Positions 1-6,218 of a DNA stretch of 6,260 bases are shown here, in pieces; within the stretch, counting starts at the first letter, position 1; each line of letters begins with the position of its first letter. Origin of the DNA: Actinomycetota bacterium (GTDB lineage: Bacteria; Actinomycetota; Humimicrobiia; Humimicrobiales; Humimicrobiaceae). A program made the position numbers and the translations under genes. A model generated the notes under the pieces. It had not been told where the DNA came from. It saw only the letters and a program-made list of their open reading frames with translations, and did no database searches. The stretch spans positions 1 to 6,260 of the forward strand of contig JAMCQQ010000525.1 in NCBI GenBank assembly GCA_023379515.1. Direction: 5' to 3'.

Positions 1-604
1 AAATTATAAAAAGAAATAGAGCTGATAATAAAATAATTATACCGTGGTACAGATAATAATATATTGCACTAAGTCCAGGCCAGCCGATCTTGCCTCCGAC
101 AAAGGTGGTGGCATTATCTAAAAACCACCAGTCCCAAGTCATGTTTTTAAGGCCCTCTGTAGCGACGCTGATAAATTTAGATGTCATTCCTTTTTGTGTA
201 AAAGCAGATATTGTTTCAGGGTATGCCTTAAGAAGCAAAAAATAAGGCGGGAGGGCTAGGAGCAACACCTTATACTTTTTTGAGACAAATCTAATGATCG
301 CTTTAAAATTCCGAACAATATTAATTAGCAGCGCAAGCATTGATGACAAGAGTAAAATAAAGCCTAATTCATGAAACCTGAAAGATAATACGGCAAATAA
401 GAAAGCCATTATTATATAAAGATTATCATTTTTTTTTGTTCCCAAGTAGATTAGGGTAAGTGTAGGAATGGTAAATGCAATGTTGAGTGTTTCCGGTCTA
501 ACTTCTTCATTCATAATAATAAGCATGGGAGAAGAAAGTATCATTAGTACAGATAGATTGGCCAATGAGCTGTTCTTGTCTTTAACTAAAGGTAATGTAA
601 AGAA
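1..604 (-). CDS. 3' part of a frameshifted GT-C-like membrane glycosyltransferase (partial, runs off the window)
   Basis: The minus strand is open from just after a TGA at 605-607 down to base 1, with no stop in about 200 codons. It lies one frame away from the gene at 582-1226. The first in-frame ATG is at 542-544, well inside hydrophobic coding sequence, and no convincing ribosome site precedes it, so I read this as the continuation of that gene and not as a separate one. The translation is a string of membrane segments (for example a stretch beginning NLYIIMAFLFAVLSF and another beginning KVLLLALPPYFLLL). Loops carry RPETLN, FRFHELGF and TWDWWFLDN, which look like the polar loops of lipid-linked-sugar-dependent GT-C enzymes. 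The C-terminus lies beyond the window. The frame continuity is seen directly; the enzyme class is inferred from topology and motif style, with no named subfamily. Confidence 0.62.
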
Positions 605-1226
605 TCAGCGGGGTAAAGATTTTAAAATAGCCGATATAGTTCCAACCTGCTACATAATGTGAGCTCGCAATAAGAAAAGGAGCTGCGTCTCTGCCTGCAA
701 ACAAACTGCCATTGTCGATGCCTGTCCTTATTATGTTGTTGTAAGCTACAAAATAATGCAAAGAATCAATATCATATACATAAGGATTGAGAATCAATCT
801 AATTACAAAAAAGATAATTGGAATGAATAGAATTATCAGAAAATGTTTATTTAGCGTAATATATTTAAAAGAAATGTTTTTTAAATTGATTTTTGTCTTG
901 TCATAAAAAATAGATACTATTGCTAATATCACATTAATGATAATTATAAAAGAAACTAAATTAAATTCGAGAAGGTTTAAACTATTTCGAATGATTAAAT
1001 AAATAATCGATAGCACACTGATGGAAGCGAGAATGTCTAAAGGCAGCCTTACATACCATTCGACTTTTTGTCGTTTGCTAAATAAAACTGAATTTAAGTT
1101 GTGACCAGGTAAATAATAAAGAAGCAGAGTTCCTGGGACTATCTTAATCCAGTCCATGCCGAATTTTTCCGCCAAAATATAAGCTCCTGCGAATGCTAAC
1201 AGAGTTAAAAAATTTATGAGAAACAT
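582..1226 (-). CDS. 5' part of the frameshifted GT-C-like membrane glycosyltransferase
   Basis: A 214-codon frame starting at an ATG with an AGGA ribosome site 5 nt upstream. The product is strongly hydrophobic, with membrane segments around residues 2-20, 60-80, 90-108 and 128-146. Residues 37-60 (YYLPGHNLNSVLF, then a short basic loop and R60) resemble the PG...LF...R pattern common near the N-terminus of large bacterial envelope membrane proteins. After the fourth segment comes NPYVYDIDSLHY (147-158), followed by an AYNNIIRTG stretch. An acidic DxD (D152, D154) in the first large external loop is typical of GT-C glycosyltransferases that take sugar from polyprenyl phosphate. The frame stops at TAA 582-584, but coding character resumes at once in the +1 frame and continues to base 1, so this is only the front of a gene of more than 400 codons. 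Family assignment is inference. Confidence 0.72.
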   Translation of the reverse strand: MFLINFLTLLAFAGAYILAEKFGMDWIKIVPGTLLLYYLPGHNLNSVLFSKRQKVEWYVRLPLDILASISVLSIIYLIIRNSLNLLEFNLVSFIIIINVILAIVSIFYDKTKINLKNISFKYITLNKHFLIILFIPIIFFVIRLILNPYVYDIDSLHYFVAYNNIIRTGIDNGSLFAGRDAAPFLIASSHYVAGWNYIGYFKIFTPLILYITFS

Positions 1227-1231
1227 AAAAA

Positions 1232-1235
1232 TCCT
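1232..1235 (-). promoter_or_regulatory. ribosome binding site of the minus-strand membrane gene
   Basis: The minus strand reads AGGA followed by five T residues and then ATG at 1226-1224. The spacing supports this ATG as the start, because in-frame sequence upstream is A/T-rich with no other ATG close by. Confidence 0.55.
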
Positions 1236-1299
1236 ATTTTTTTAAAAAGAAAACCATATACCGTCTGGCTTTGCAAAACGGTAGTTTACAAAGGGTTAT

Positions 1300-1329
1300 T
1301 TGACTTTAATTCATTATAAACATTATACT
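1300..1329 (+). promoter_or_regulatory. sigma70-like promoter for the five-gene plus-strand operon
   Basis: TTGACT at 1300-1305 (5 of 6 to the -35 consensus) and TATACT at 1324-1329 (5 of 6 to the -10 consensus) are 18 bp apart. Transcription would begin near 1336, giving a leader of about 50 nt before the TTG start at 1386. No other clear promoter is visible between the five plus-strand genes, whose gaps are 16 bp or less, so this could drive all of them. The boxes are seen directly; activity is inferred. Confidence 0.6.
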
Positions 1330-1342
1330 TTATTAAAAGCAA
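1313..1342 (-). promoter_or_regulatory. divergent sigma70-like promoter for the minus-strand membrane gene
   Basis: Read on the minus strand, TTGCTT (1342-1337, 3 of 6 to consensus) is followed after 18 bp by a perfect TATAAT (1318-1313). Transcription would begin near 1306, giving a leader of about 80 nt to the ATG at 1226. The weak -35 is partly offset by the perfect -10. This promoter physically overlaps the plus-strand promoter. Confidence 0.45.
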
Positions 1343-1385
1343 CCGCCTCGACATTTTTTCTTTTAGTAATAATAATGGATTTGAG

Positions 1386-1625
1386 TTGATTAAAAATAAA
1401 TTTAAAAAAACAATAGGCAAAACAATAATTTTTATTATTCTATGTCTCTGGTTTATCTCTTTGGTGCCAGGTCTTTTATTAGAAAGACAAGAAATCATAA
1501 ATCGATATAATCAATTTGGCAGAAAATCGCAGGCTCAAAAAGAAGAAGAGGCAATTCGTATATCTTCCCCTGGACAGATTGTTAATGAATATATAATCCA
1601 AACTAAAAATGATAGACATAATTAA
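1386..1625 (+). CDS. small single-pass membrane protein, function unknown
   Basis: A 79-residue product with a basic N-terminus (KNKFKKTIGK), one membrane segment at about residues 13-33, and a charged, probably helical tail (ERQEIINRY, QAQKEEEAIRI). The positive-inside rule puts the tail outside the cytoplasm. It is not recognised as a known family. The layout (short cytoplasmic start, one helix, charged tail) is like FtsB/DivIC division proteins, but I see no clear family motif and do not make that assignment. The start is TTG; GGA lies 6 nt upstream, and no other ATG, GTG or TTG is available in the frame, which is open back to 1320. The gene follows a good promoter and overlaps the next gene by 17 nt, which supports it being real and first in the operon. 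The opposite-strand frame here (1286-1498) is taken as a shadow. Confidence 0.55.
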   Translation: MIKNKFKKTIGKTIIFIILCLWFISLVPGLLLERQEIINRYNQFGRKSQAQKEEEAIRISSPGQIVNEYIIQTKNDRHN

Positions 1626-2982
1626 ATTAGCACTGATTACGTTTTACATTTATTTTGTAGGGTATTGTGTAATAAACATTATACTCATAAAACTTAAAGA
1701 CAAAATGTCGGTGTATAATTTTATTGGTTTGTCGGGGATTGTTGGGATAGGTGCGATAAGCTTTGAGTTGTTTTTTTTATATTTATTTAAAATACCGTGG
1801 CGAACCGAAGTCCTATTCGTGCCCTGGCTAATGGTTTTTACTTGGCTTTTAATCACAAAACGTCTTGGTCTAAGGATAGTAAAGCCAGTAGTATTAAATT
1901 ATTTAACTATTTTATTTATTTTTCTTCTAACAATAGTTCTGATTGGTTGGGTTTTAACTAATCCAGCTTATGGTTTTGATGGATGGGCAATTTGGAGTTT
2001 TAAAGCAAAGATATTTTATTTACGAGAAACTATTCCACTTGATTTTTTAAAGCAACCAGATTTTTTTATATTTATTAATAGCAATTATGTTATCCTCTTA
2101 CCTCTTATTCAGGCATGGATATATCTGCATCTAGGTCATATGCAGACGAGCTATGCGCAAGTAATTTATATCATCACTTATGCGAGTATGCTCTTAATAT
2201 CCCTAGATTTTTTCAAATCCGTTTCTAAGAATAAAACAATCCCCGGTGCTTTAGTTCTAATGCTTGCGTTAATGCCATGGCTTGTTGAAAATTCCCAGAA
2301 AAATTATGCTGATATAATATTAGCCGTTTATTTAGTTTCTGGTTTTGCTTTTTTAATTCATTGGCTTAAGGGTGAAAGTAATTATTATTTATGGTTCTCC
2401 TCTCTTTTGTTCGGGTTTGGCGCATTCACAAAGAATGAGGGAATAATTATATATATAATATTTATAATTTTTATGTGTTTTCATTTATTGTATTTGCAAA
2501 AGAAACCATTTTTTTCTACACTCCGACAAACTTCAAAACCTATTTTGATAAGTTCTATCGTATGGTTGGTTTGGACATTATTTTCGAAGTTTAATAATCT
2601 TAATACTATTATGACTTCGACTAATCTAACAATTGATTATACTTTAAGCCACTATAAAATGAGATTGTTTGTTATATTTAAGGCGATAATTAATGAAACA
2701 GTACTGCGCTATACTCATTGGGGCCTAACTTGGCCGTTATTCATTTTCCTTTTTATTGTTGCTCTATTTGCAGGGGTTAAAACGGTAAAATATTATTTGT
2801 TTATTTTTATAATTATTGCAGTCTACATAGCTATATATTTTTATACGCCCTTAAATCTCCAACAACAACTTAACACATCTCTAGATCGACTAGTTTTGCA
2901 AATTACGCCTTGTGCCATTTTGCTTTCAGGATATACACTGTTAAAATTATGGGATAAAATTAGTAGCGTGAAGCAAAAATGA
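1609..2982 (+). CDS. GT-C-type membrane glycosyltransferase (ArnT/PMT-like fold)
   Basis: A 457-residue protein with about ten or more membrane segments. Several motifs fit bacterial GT-C transferases of the dolichyl-phosphate-mannose transferase type, which move sugar from polyprenyl phosphate to an acceptor on the outer face of the membrane. The first external loop carries GFDGWAIWSFKAK (residues 122-134), with D124 as the likely catalytic acid; NSNYVILLPLIQAW follows at 157-170. YAD at 233-235 is a second acidic position, TKNEG sits at 274-278 after a membrane segment, and SLDRLVLQITP at 424-434 resembles the conserved C-terminal SxDR...P stretch. The ATG at 1609 lacks a ribosome site and overlaps the previous gene by 17 nt, so it is probably translated by coupling. 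The stop shares ATGA with the next gene. Class is well supported; sugar and acceptor are unknown. Confidence 0.8.
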   Translation: MIDIIKLALITFYIYFVGYCVINIILIKLKDKMSVYNFIGLSGIVGIGAISFELFFLYLFKIPWRTEVLFVPWLMVFTWLLITKRLGLRIVKPVVLNYLTILFIFLLTIVLIGWVLTNPAYGFDGWAIWSFKAKIFYLRETIPLDFLKQPDFFIFINSNYVILLPLIQAWIYLHLGHMQTSYAQVIYIITYASMLLISLDFFKSVSKNKTIPGALVLMLALMPWLVENSQKNYADIILAVYLVSGFAFLIHWLKGESNYYLWFSSLLFGFGAFTKNEGIIIYIIFIIFMCFHLLYLQKKPFFSTLRQTSKPILISSIVWLVWTLFSKFNNLNTIMTSTNLTIDYTLSHYKMRLFVIFKAIINETVLRYTHWGLTWPLFIFLFIVALFAGVKTVKYYLFIFIIIAVYIAIYFYTPLNLQQQLNTSLDRLVLQITPCAILLSGYTLLKLWDKISSVKQK

Positions 2983-4703
2983 AAAAGTTTTCAACTATAT
3001 CAATTATCGTCCCTTTATATAATGAAGAGAGTACGATAAAAGAAATTATCTCGATTATTAGGAAGGCAGATACTCTTGGGCTTAAAAAGGAGATAATTTT
3101 AGTTGACGATTGTTCAAATGACGACAGCTTAAAAATACTCAAAAGCCTCAAATTAGCAGATTGCAAGATATTTCATCATGACAAAAATCAAGGCAAAGGC
3201 GCTGCATTAAGGACTGGCTTTAGTAAAGCTAGCGGCGATATAATTCTAATTCAGGATGCCGATTTAGAGTATGATCCGAATGAATATCCAAATTTGCTCA
3301 AGCCGATTCTTGATGACCGAGCTGACGTTGTGTTTGGTTCACGATTCATGGGAGGCGCTCCGCATCGAGTTCTATATTACTGGCACATGATTGCCAATAG
3401 ATTTTTAACCACTCTTTCAAATATTTTCTCAGACTTAAATCTAACCGACATGGAAACCTGCTATAAAGTATTTAAAAAGGAAGTGATCAAATTAATTAAT
3501 ATAGAGGAAGATCGTTTTGGCATGGAGCCGGAAATTACTGCTAAATTAGGTGAATTGGTCAGAACTAATAAGACGAGAGTTTATGAAGTCGGTGTTTCTT
3601 ATTACGGTCGCACTTATGAAGAAGGAAAGAAAATCGGCTACAAAGATGCAATTCGGGCTTTTTGGTGCATTTTATATTACAATAACTCCAATTTTGCTGT
3701 TGCCTGCAAATATTTTATTAATGGATTACTTGTTGCGCTGGCTCAATTTGTCGCTATGGTAATTTTGGTTGAGGTTTTGCATTTTAATTCAATTCTAATG
3801 CAAAATATTGCAAACATAATTAGTATAGAATTTGCGATTCTGGTTGCTTTTTATCTACATTCAACCATCACTTGGCGTAAACGCTATAGCGCAAGAAGAG
3901 AATTAATAAAAGTTTTTTTTCTTTTTCAATTAATCACTATCACATCGGTCATTGTCCGGATAGTTGTCTTTTATCTTTTATCTAAATCGGGAATGGAATA
4001 CTCTCTAAATACTTTAATCGGGATTGTAATTGCCATTGCAATAAATTTTCTGGGATATAAAAATATTTTTTCTAAGCTGGCAACTGGTAAGAAAAAAGAA
4101 AAAAATAATGCAACCAGAGGGTATGGATTGCTTGAAAATTTTCTGGCTCGAAAGCGCGCTAATCTTGCCTGTCATATGATCAAAAAGAATGACAAAAAGG
4201 GGGCAATCTTGGATCTTGGCTGTGGAACTCAACCAGTTTTTTTAACTATCGCAAAATCATTTACAAAAAGATATGGTTTAGACCAGGTAATTGATAGTCA
4301 AAATATCGAACTAGATGGAAAGTCAAAAATTATATTAAAAAAATGGGACATGGCATCCAATAAATTACCTTTCGAAGATAACCGTTTTGATGTTGTTAGC
4401 TTGCTTGCTGTAATCGAACATTTTGACCGCATATCGACAACAAAAATTCTTAAGGAAACAAAGCGTGTTTTAAAAGACGAAGGCATGGTCATAATAACTA
4501 CGCCATCTCGCTGGACAGAGAAACTTCTCAAATTTCTTGCTTATATTCGGGTGGTTAGCCCTGAAGAAATTGAAGAACATAAAGAACAATTTACTCGTTC
4601 TGCACTGACTGAAATTTTAAAAAGAACTGGCTTTAAAACCAAGACGATTTCAAGCGGTTCTTTTGAATTGACTGCTAATCTTTGGGCAATAGCTAAAAAA
4701 TAG
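2979..4703 (+). CDS. three-domain fusion: GT2 polyprenyl-phosphate glycosyltransferase, GtrA-like membrane domain, SAM methyltransferase
   Basis: A 574-residue protein, continuous in one frame. Residues 1-235 are a GT2 glycosyltransferase of the polyprenyl-phosphate sugar synthase (DPM1) type: VPLYNEE 11-17, LVDDCSND 41-48, NQGKGAA 70-76, metal-binding QDADLEYDP 92-100, GSR 120-122, ETCYK 159-163, EPEITAKL 183-190 and GRTYEEGKKIGYKD 210-223. Residues about 240-366 are a GtrA-like four-helix domain (helices near 245-265, 275-296, 310-334 and 343-360, with STITWR 295-300 and INFLGYKNIF 355-364). Residues about 380-574 are a class I methyltransferase: LDLGCGT 411-417 for SAM binding, D435, LPFEDNRFDVV 463-473, IEHF 479-482, RVLKDEG 496-502 and TTPS 507-510. 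Its substrate cannot be told. The ATG overlaps the previous stop as ATGA. GT2-GtrA fusions are familiar; the added methyltransferase is the unusual part. Confidence 0.9.
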   Translation: MKKFSTISIIVPLYNEESTIKEIISIIRKADTLGLKKEIILVDDCSNDDSLKILKSLKLADCKIFHHDKNQGKGAALRTGFSKASGDIILIQDADLEYDPNEYPNLLKPILDDRADVVFGSRFMGGAPHRVLYYWHMIANRFLTTLSNIFSDLNLTDMETCYKVFKKEVIKLINIEEDRFGMEPEITAKLGELVRTNKTRVYEVGVSYYGRTYEEGKKIGYKDAIRAFWCILYYNNSNFAVACKYFINGLLVALAQFVAMVILVEVLHFNSILMQNIANIISIEFAILVAFYLHSTITWRKRYSARRELIKVFFLFQLITITSVIVRIVVFYLLSKSGMEYSLNTLIGIVIAIAINFLGYKNIFSKLATGKKKEKNNATRGYGLLENFLARKRANLACHMIKKNDKKGAILDLGCGTQPVFLTIAKSFTKRYGLDQVIDSQNIELDGKSKIILKKWDMASNKLPFEDNRFDVVSLLAVIEHFDRISTTKILKETKRVLKDEGMVIITTPSRWTEKLLKFLAYIRVVSPEEIEEHKEQFTRSALTEILKRTGFKTKTISSGSFELTANLWAIAKK

Positions 4704-4719
4704 AAAATTATAGTCTATT
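4699..4719 (+). repeat. short inverted repeat spanning a stop and abutting the next start
   Basis: AATAGA (4699-4704) and TCTATT (4714-4719) are exact reverse complements around a 9-nt loop. The stem covers the TAG of the fusion gene and ends directly before the ATG of the next gene. With one G-C pair per six it is weak and has no trailing T run, so it is not a terminator; an effect on initiation is only a possibility. Confidence 0.3.
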
Positions 4720-5658
4720 ATGAGACATTATTTAGTAACTGGCGGAGCTGGTTTTATCGGTTCAAACTTAATAGCAAGATTGCTTGAATCTAAAGATAAT
4801 AAGGTTACCTGTATGGACAATTTACTTACAGGTAAAAAAGAAAATATCAACGGTTTTATTAGCAATCCGAATTTTAATTTTATTAAGTGCGATATTATTA
4901 AGCCATTCAGTATAGATGACAAATTGGACTATGTGATTAATCTAGCTTGCCCGGCTTCGCCGATGGATTACCGCAAAAACCCAATTGAAACATTGGAAGC
5001 TAGTAGTATTGGAACTAGAAATATGCTTGAGATTGCTCGCGAGAATAAAGCCAGATTTTTTCATACTTCGACCTCAGAAGTTTATGGTGATCCGAAAGAA
5101 CATCCCCAAAAAGAAACTTATTGGGGTAATGTGAATTCATACGGCGAAAGATCTTGTTATGATGAAGCCAAGTTCCGCAAGTTAGCTCTAATATACTATT
5201 ATAAGCATGATTTTAGAGTTGATACTGGAATTATTCGGATTTTTAATACATATGGTCCAAAAATGCAACCAAATGATGGAAGAGTGGTTTCAACTTTTAT
5301 TCGCCAAGCGTTAAAAGGGGAAGACTTAACTATTTTTGGTGATGGAAAACAAACTAGATCATTTTGTTACATTGAAGATCAGGTAGATGCACAGATAAAA
5401 GCAATCCATTCAAACATCGAGGGACCAATTAATGTTGGAAATCCAGAAGAATTCACTATGATTGAATTAGCACAAAAAATATTGAAATTAACTAAATCAA
5501 ATTCCAGGATGGTTTTTAAAAAATTGCCCAAGGATGATCCAACTCAAAGGTGTCCTGATATATCAAAAGCAAAAAAACTGTTAAACTGGGAGCCCAAAGT
5601 GAAGCTTGAAGAAGGTTTAAAGCAAACTATTATCTGGTTTAAAGGTATTGGCTATTAG
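4720..5658 (+). CDS. UDP-glucuronate decarboxylase (UDP-xylose synthase)
   Basis: A 312-residue short-chain dehydrogenase/reductase of the extended type, the usual length for soluble bacterial UXS with no membrane anchor. It converts UDP-glucuronate to UDP-xylose and CO2 using bound NAD, in the cytoplasm. The Rossmann motif TGGAGFIG is at 7-14 with D33 for the adenosine ribose. ACPASP at 76-81, TSTSEVYGDP at 116-125, HPQKETYWGNVN at 128-139 and RSCYDEAK at 144-151 are diagnostic for this family as against UDP-glucose 4-epimerases or dTDP-glucose dehydratases. The active-site set is S119, E120, Y147, K151, and R277 in DDPTQRCPD. FNTYGPKM 175-182 and GDGKQTRSF 207-215 line the substrate site. 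The gene begins 16 bp after the preceding stop with no good ribosome site, and precedes the enzyme that makes its substrate. Specificity is well supported by these motifs. Confidence 0.93.
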   Translation: MRHYLVTGGAGFIGSNLIARLLESKDNKVTCMDNLLTGKKENINGFISNPNFNFIKCDIIKPFSIDDKLDYVINLACPASPMDYRKNPIETLEASSIGTRNMLEIARENKARFFHTSTSEVYGDPKEHPQKETYWGNVNSYGERSCYDEAKFRKLALIYYYKHDFRVDTGIIRIFNTYGPKMQPNDGRVVSTFIRQALKGEDLTIFGDGKQTRSFCYIEDQVDAQIKAIHSNIEGPINVGNPEEFTMIELAQKILKLTKSNSRMVFKKLPKDDPTQRCPDISKAKKLLNWEPKVKLEEGLKQTIIWFKGIGY

Positions 5659-5662
5659 TCTT

Positions 5663-5667
5663 GGAGG
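5663..5667 (+). promoter_or_regulatory. ribosome binding site that fixes the start of the UDP-glucose dehydrogenase gene
   Basis: GGAGG lies 5 nt before ATG at 5673. This is the strongest ribosome site in the window and rules against the in-frame TTG at 5661, which would place the site inside the coding sequence and add four residues (MEEN) before the usual MRVVVIGTGYVG start of the family. Confidence 0.8.
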
Positions 5668-5672
5668 AAAAT

Positions 5673-6218
5673 ATGCGGGTTGTTGTGATCGGCACGGGTT
5701 ATGTTGGGCTAGTACAAGGAGTTTGTCTTGCGGAACTTGGCAATAATGTTGTTTGTATTGATATTGACCAAAATAAAATTGATAAATTAAAGAAGGGTAT
5801 TTCACCGATCTACGAACCGGGTATAAATGAGTTAATTAAGAAAAATCTAGCAATTGATCGAATAAAATTTGATATCTCATTTGATAAATATTTGGATGAA
5901 GCGGAGATTATTTTCTGTGCGGTAGGTACGCCGCAAGGAGAAAATGGAGCAGCAGAGCTTAAGTATGTATTAGCTTTTGCTGAAGAAATAGGTAAAAAAT
6001 TAAAAAATTATAAAATTATTGTTAATAAAAGTACAGTACCTGTAGGAACCAACAGAATAGTCCAAAAGAAAATTGCTGAATATTATAAAGGCAAATTTGA
6101 TATTCTTTCCAACCCCGAATTCTTAAAAGAAGGATTGGCAATTGAGGATTTTATGCACCCAGACAGAATCGACGCATGCATCGATAGGATTATCGACTAC
6201 TTTGACTTGCGGCATTAA
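5673..6218 (+). CDS. ugd: UDP-glucose 6-dehydrogenase, N-terminal part only, cut by an inverted join
   Basis: The family oxidises UDP-glucose to UDP-glucuronate with two NAD, in the cytoplasm, supplying the decarboxylase encoded just upstream. The frame has 181 codons, whereas complete enzymes have about 430-450. Residues 1-166 are normal: NAD-binding GTGYVG 7-12, D30, YEPG 47-50, VGTP 84-87, STVPVGT 120-126, NPEFLKEG 147-154 and HPDRI 162-166. After I166 the family pattern (VIG...) is lost; the last 15 residues match nothing expected and are the antisense reading of a C-terminal UGD segment (6168-6260, minus strand). The catalytic cysteine region, central helix and UDP-binding domain are absent, so the product as it stands cannot be active. 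The start is set by GGAGG at 5663-5667. Enzyme identity is secure; whether the break exists in the organism is not. Confidence 0.9.
   Translation: MRVVVIGTGYVGLVQGVCLAELGNNVVCIDIDQNKIDKLKKGISPIYEPGINELIKKNLAIDRIKFDISFDKYLDEAEIIFCAVGTPQGENGAAELKYVLAFAEEIGKKLKNYKIIVNKSTVPVGTNRIVQKKIAEYYKGKFDILSNPEFLKEGLAIEDFMHPDRIDACIDRIIDYFDLRH
6168..6185. repeat. imperfect palindrome at the inverted join
   Basis: The 18 bases ATCGACGCATGCATCGAT pair with themselves on the other strand at all positions except one pair (6173 with 6180), centred on GCATGC. The normal plus-strand UGD reading ends at its left edge (6170), and the antisense UGD fragment reaches the same bases. Seen directly; its role as the joining site is inferred. 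Confidence 0.7.

Noticed and set aside
575..610. Programmed ribosomal frameshift in the minus-strand membrane gene
   Set aside because: No slippery heptamer, no stop-codon context of the known +1 type and no obvious downstream structure; a mutation or consensus error explains it better.
468..662. 64-codon plus-strand open frame
   Set aside because: It is antisense to continuous hydrophobic coding sequence of the minus-strand GT-C-like gene and has no ribosome site or family features.
1259..1283. Hairpin TACCGT...ACGGTA in the minus-strand leader as a riboswitch
   Set aside because: Only a 6-bp stem with a 13-nt loop and no further pairing or known riboswitch motif; chance is a sufficient explanation.
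1286..1498. 70-codon minus-strand open frame across the divergent region
   Set aside because: It overlaps the better supported plus-strand small gene and both promoters, would sit head-on to the operon, and its translation has no family-like features.
2980..2982. TGA read as an amino acid, as in some candidate phyla
   Set aside because: The clear genes contain no internal in-frame TGA, and here TGA makes a normal ATGA stop-start overlap.
4699..4719. Intrinsic terminator after the fusion gene
   Set aside because: The stem is short and AT-rich with no T run after it, and the next gene starts immediately in the same operon.
6171..6218. A naturally shortened UGD with a new C-terminus
   Set aside because: The enzyme needs its central and C-terminal domains for catalysis and UDP binding, and the 15 extra residues are simply the antisense of a UGD C-terminal segment.
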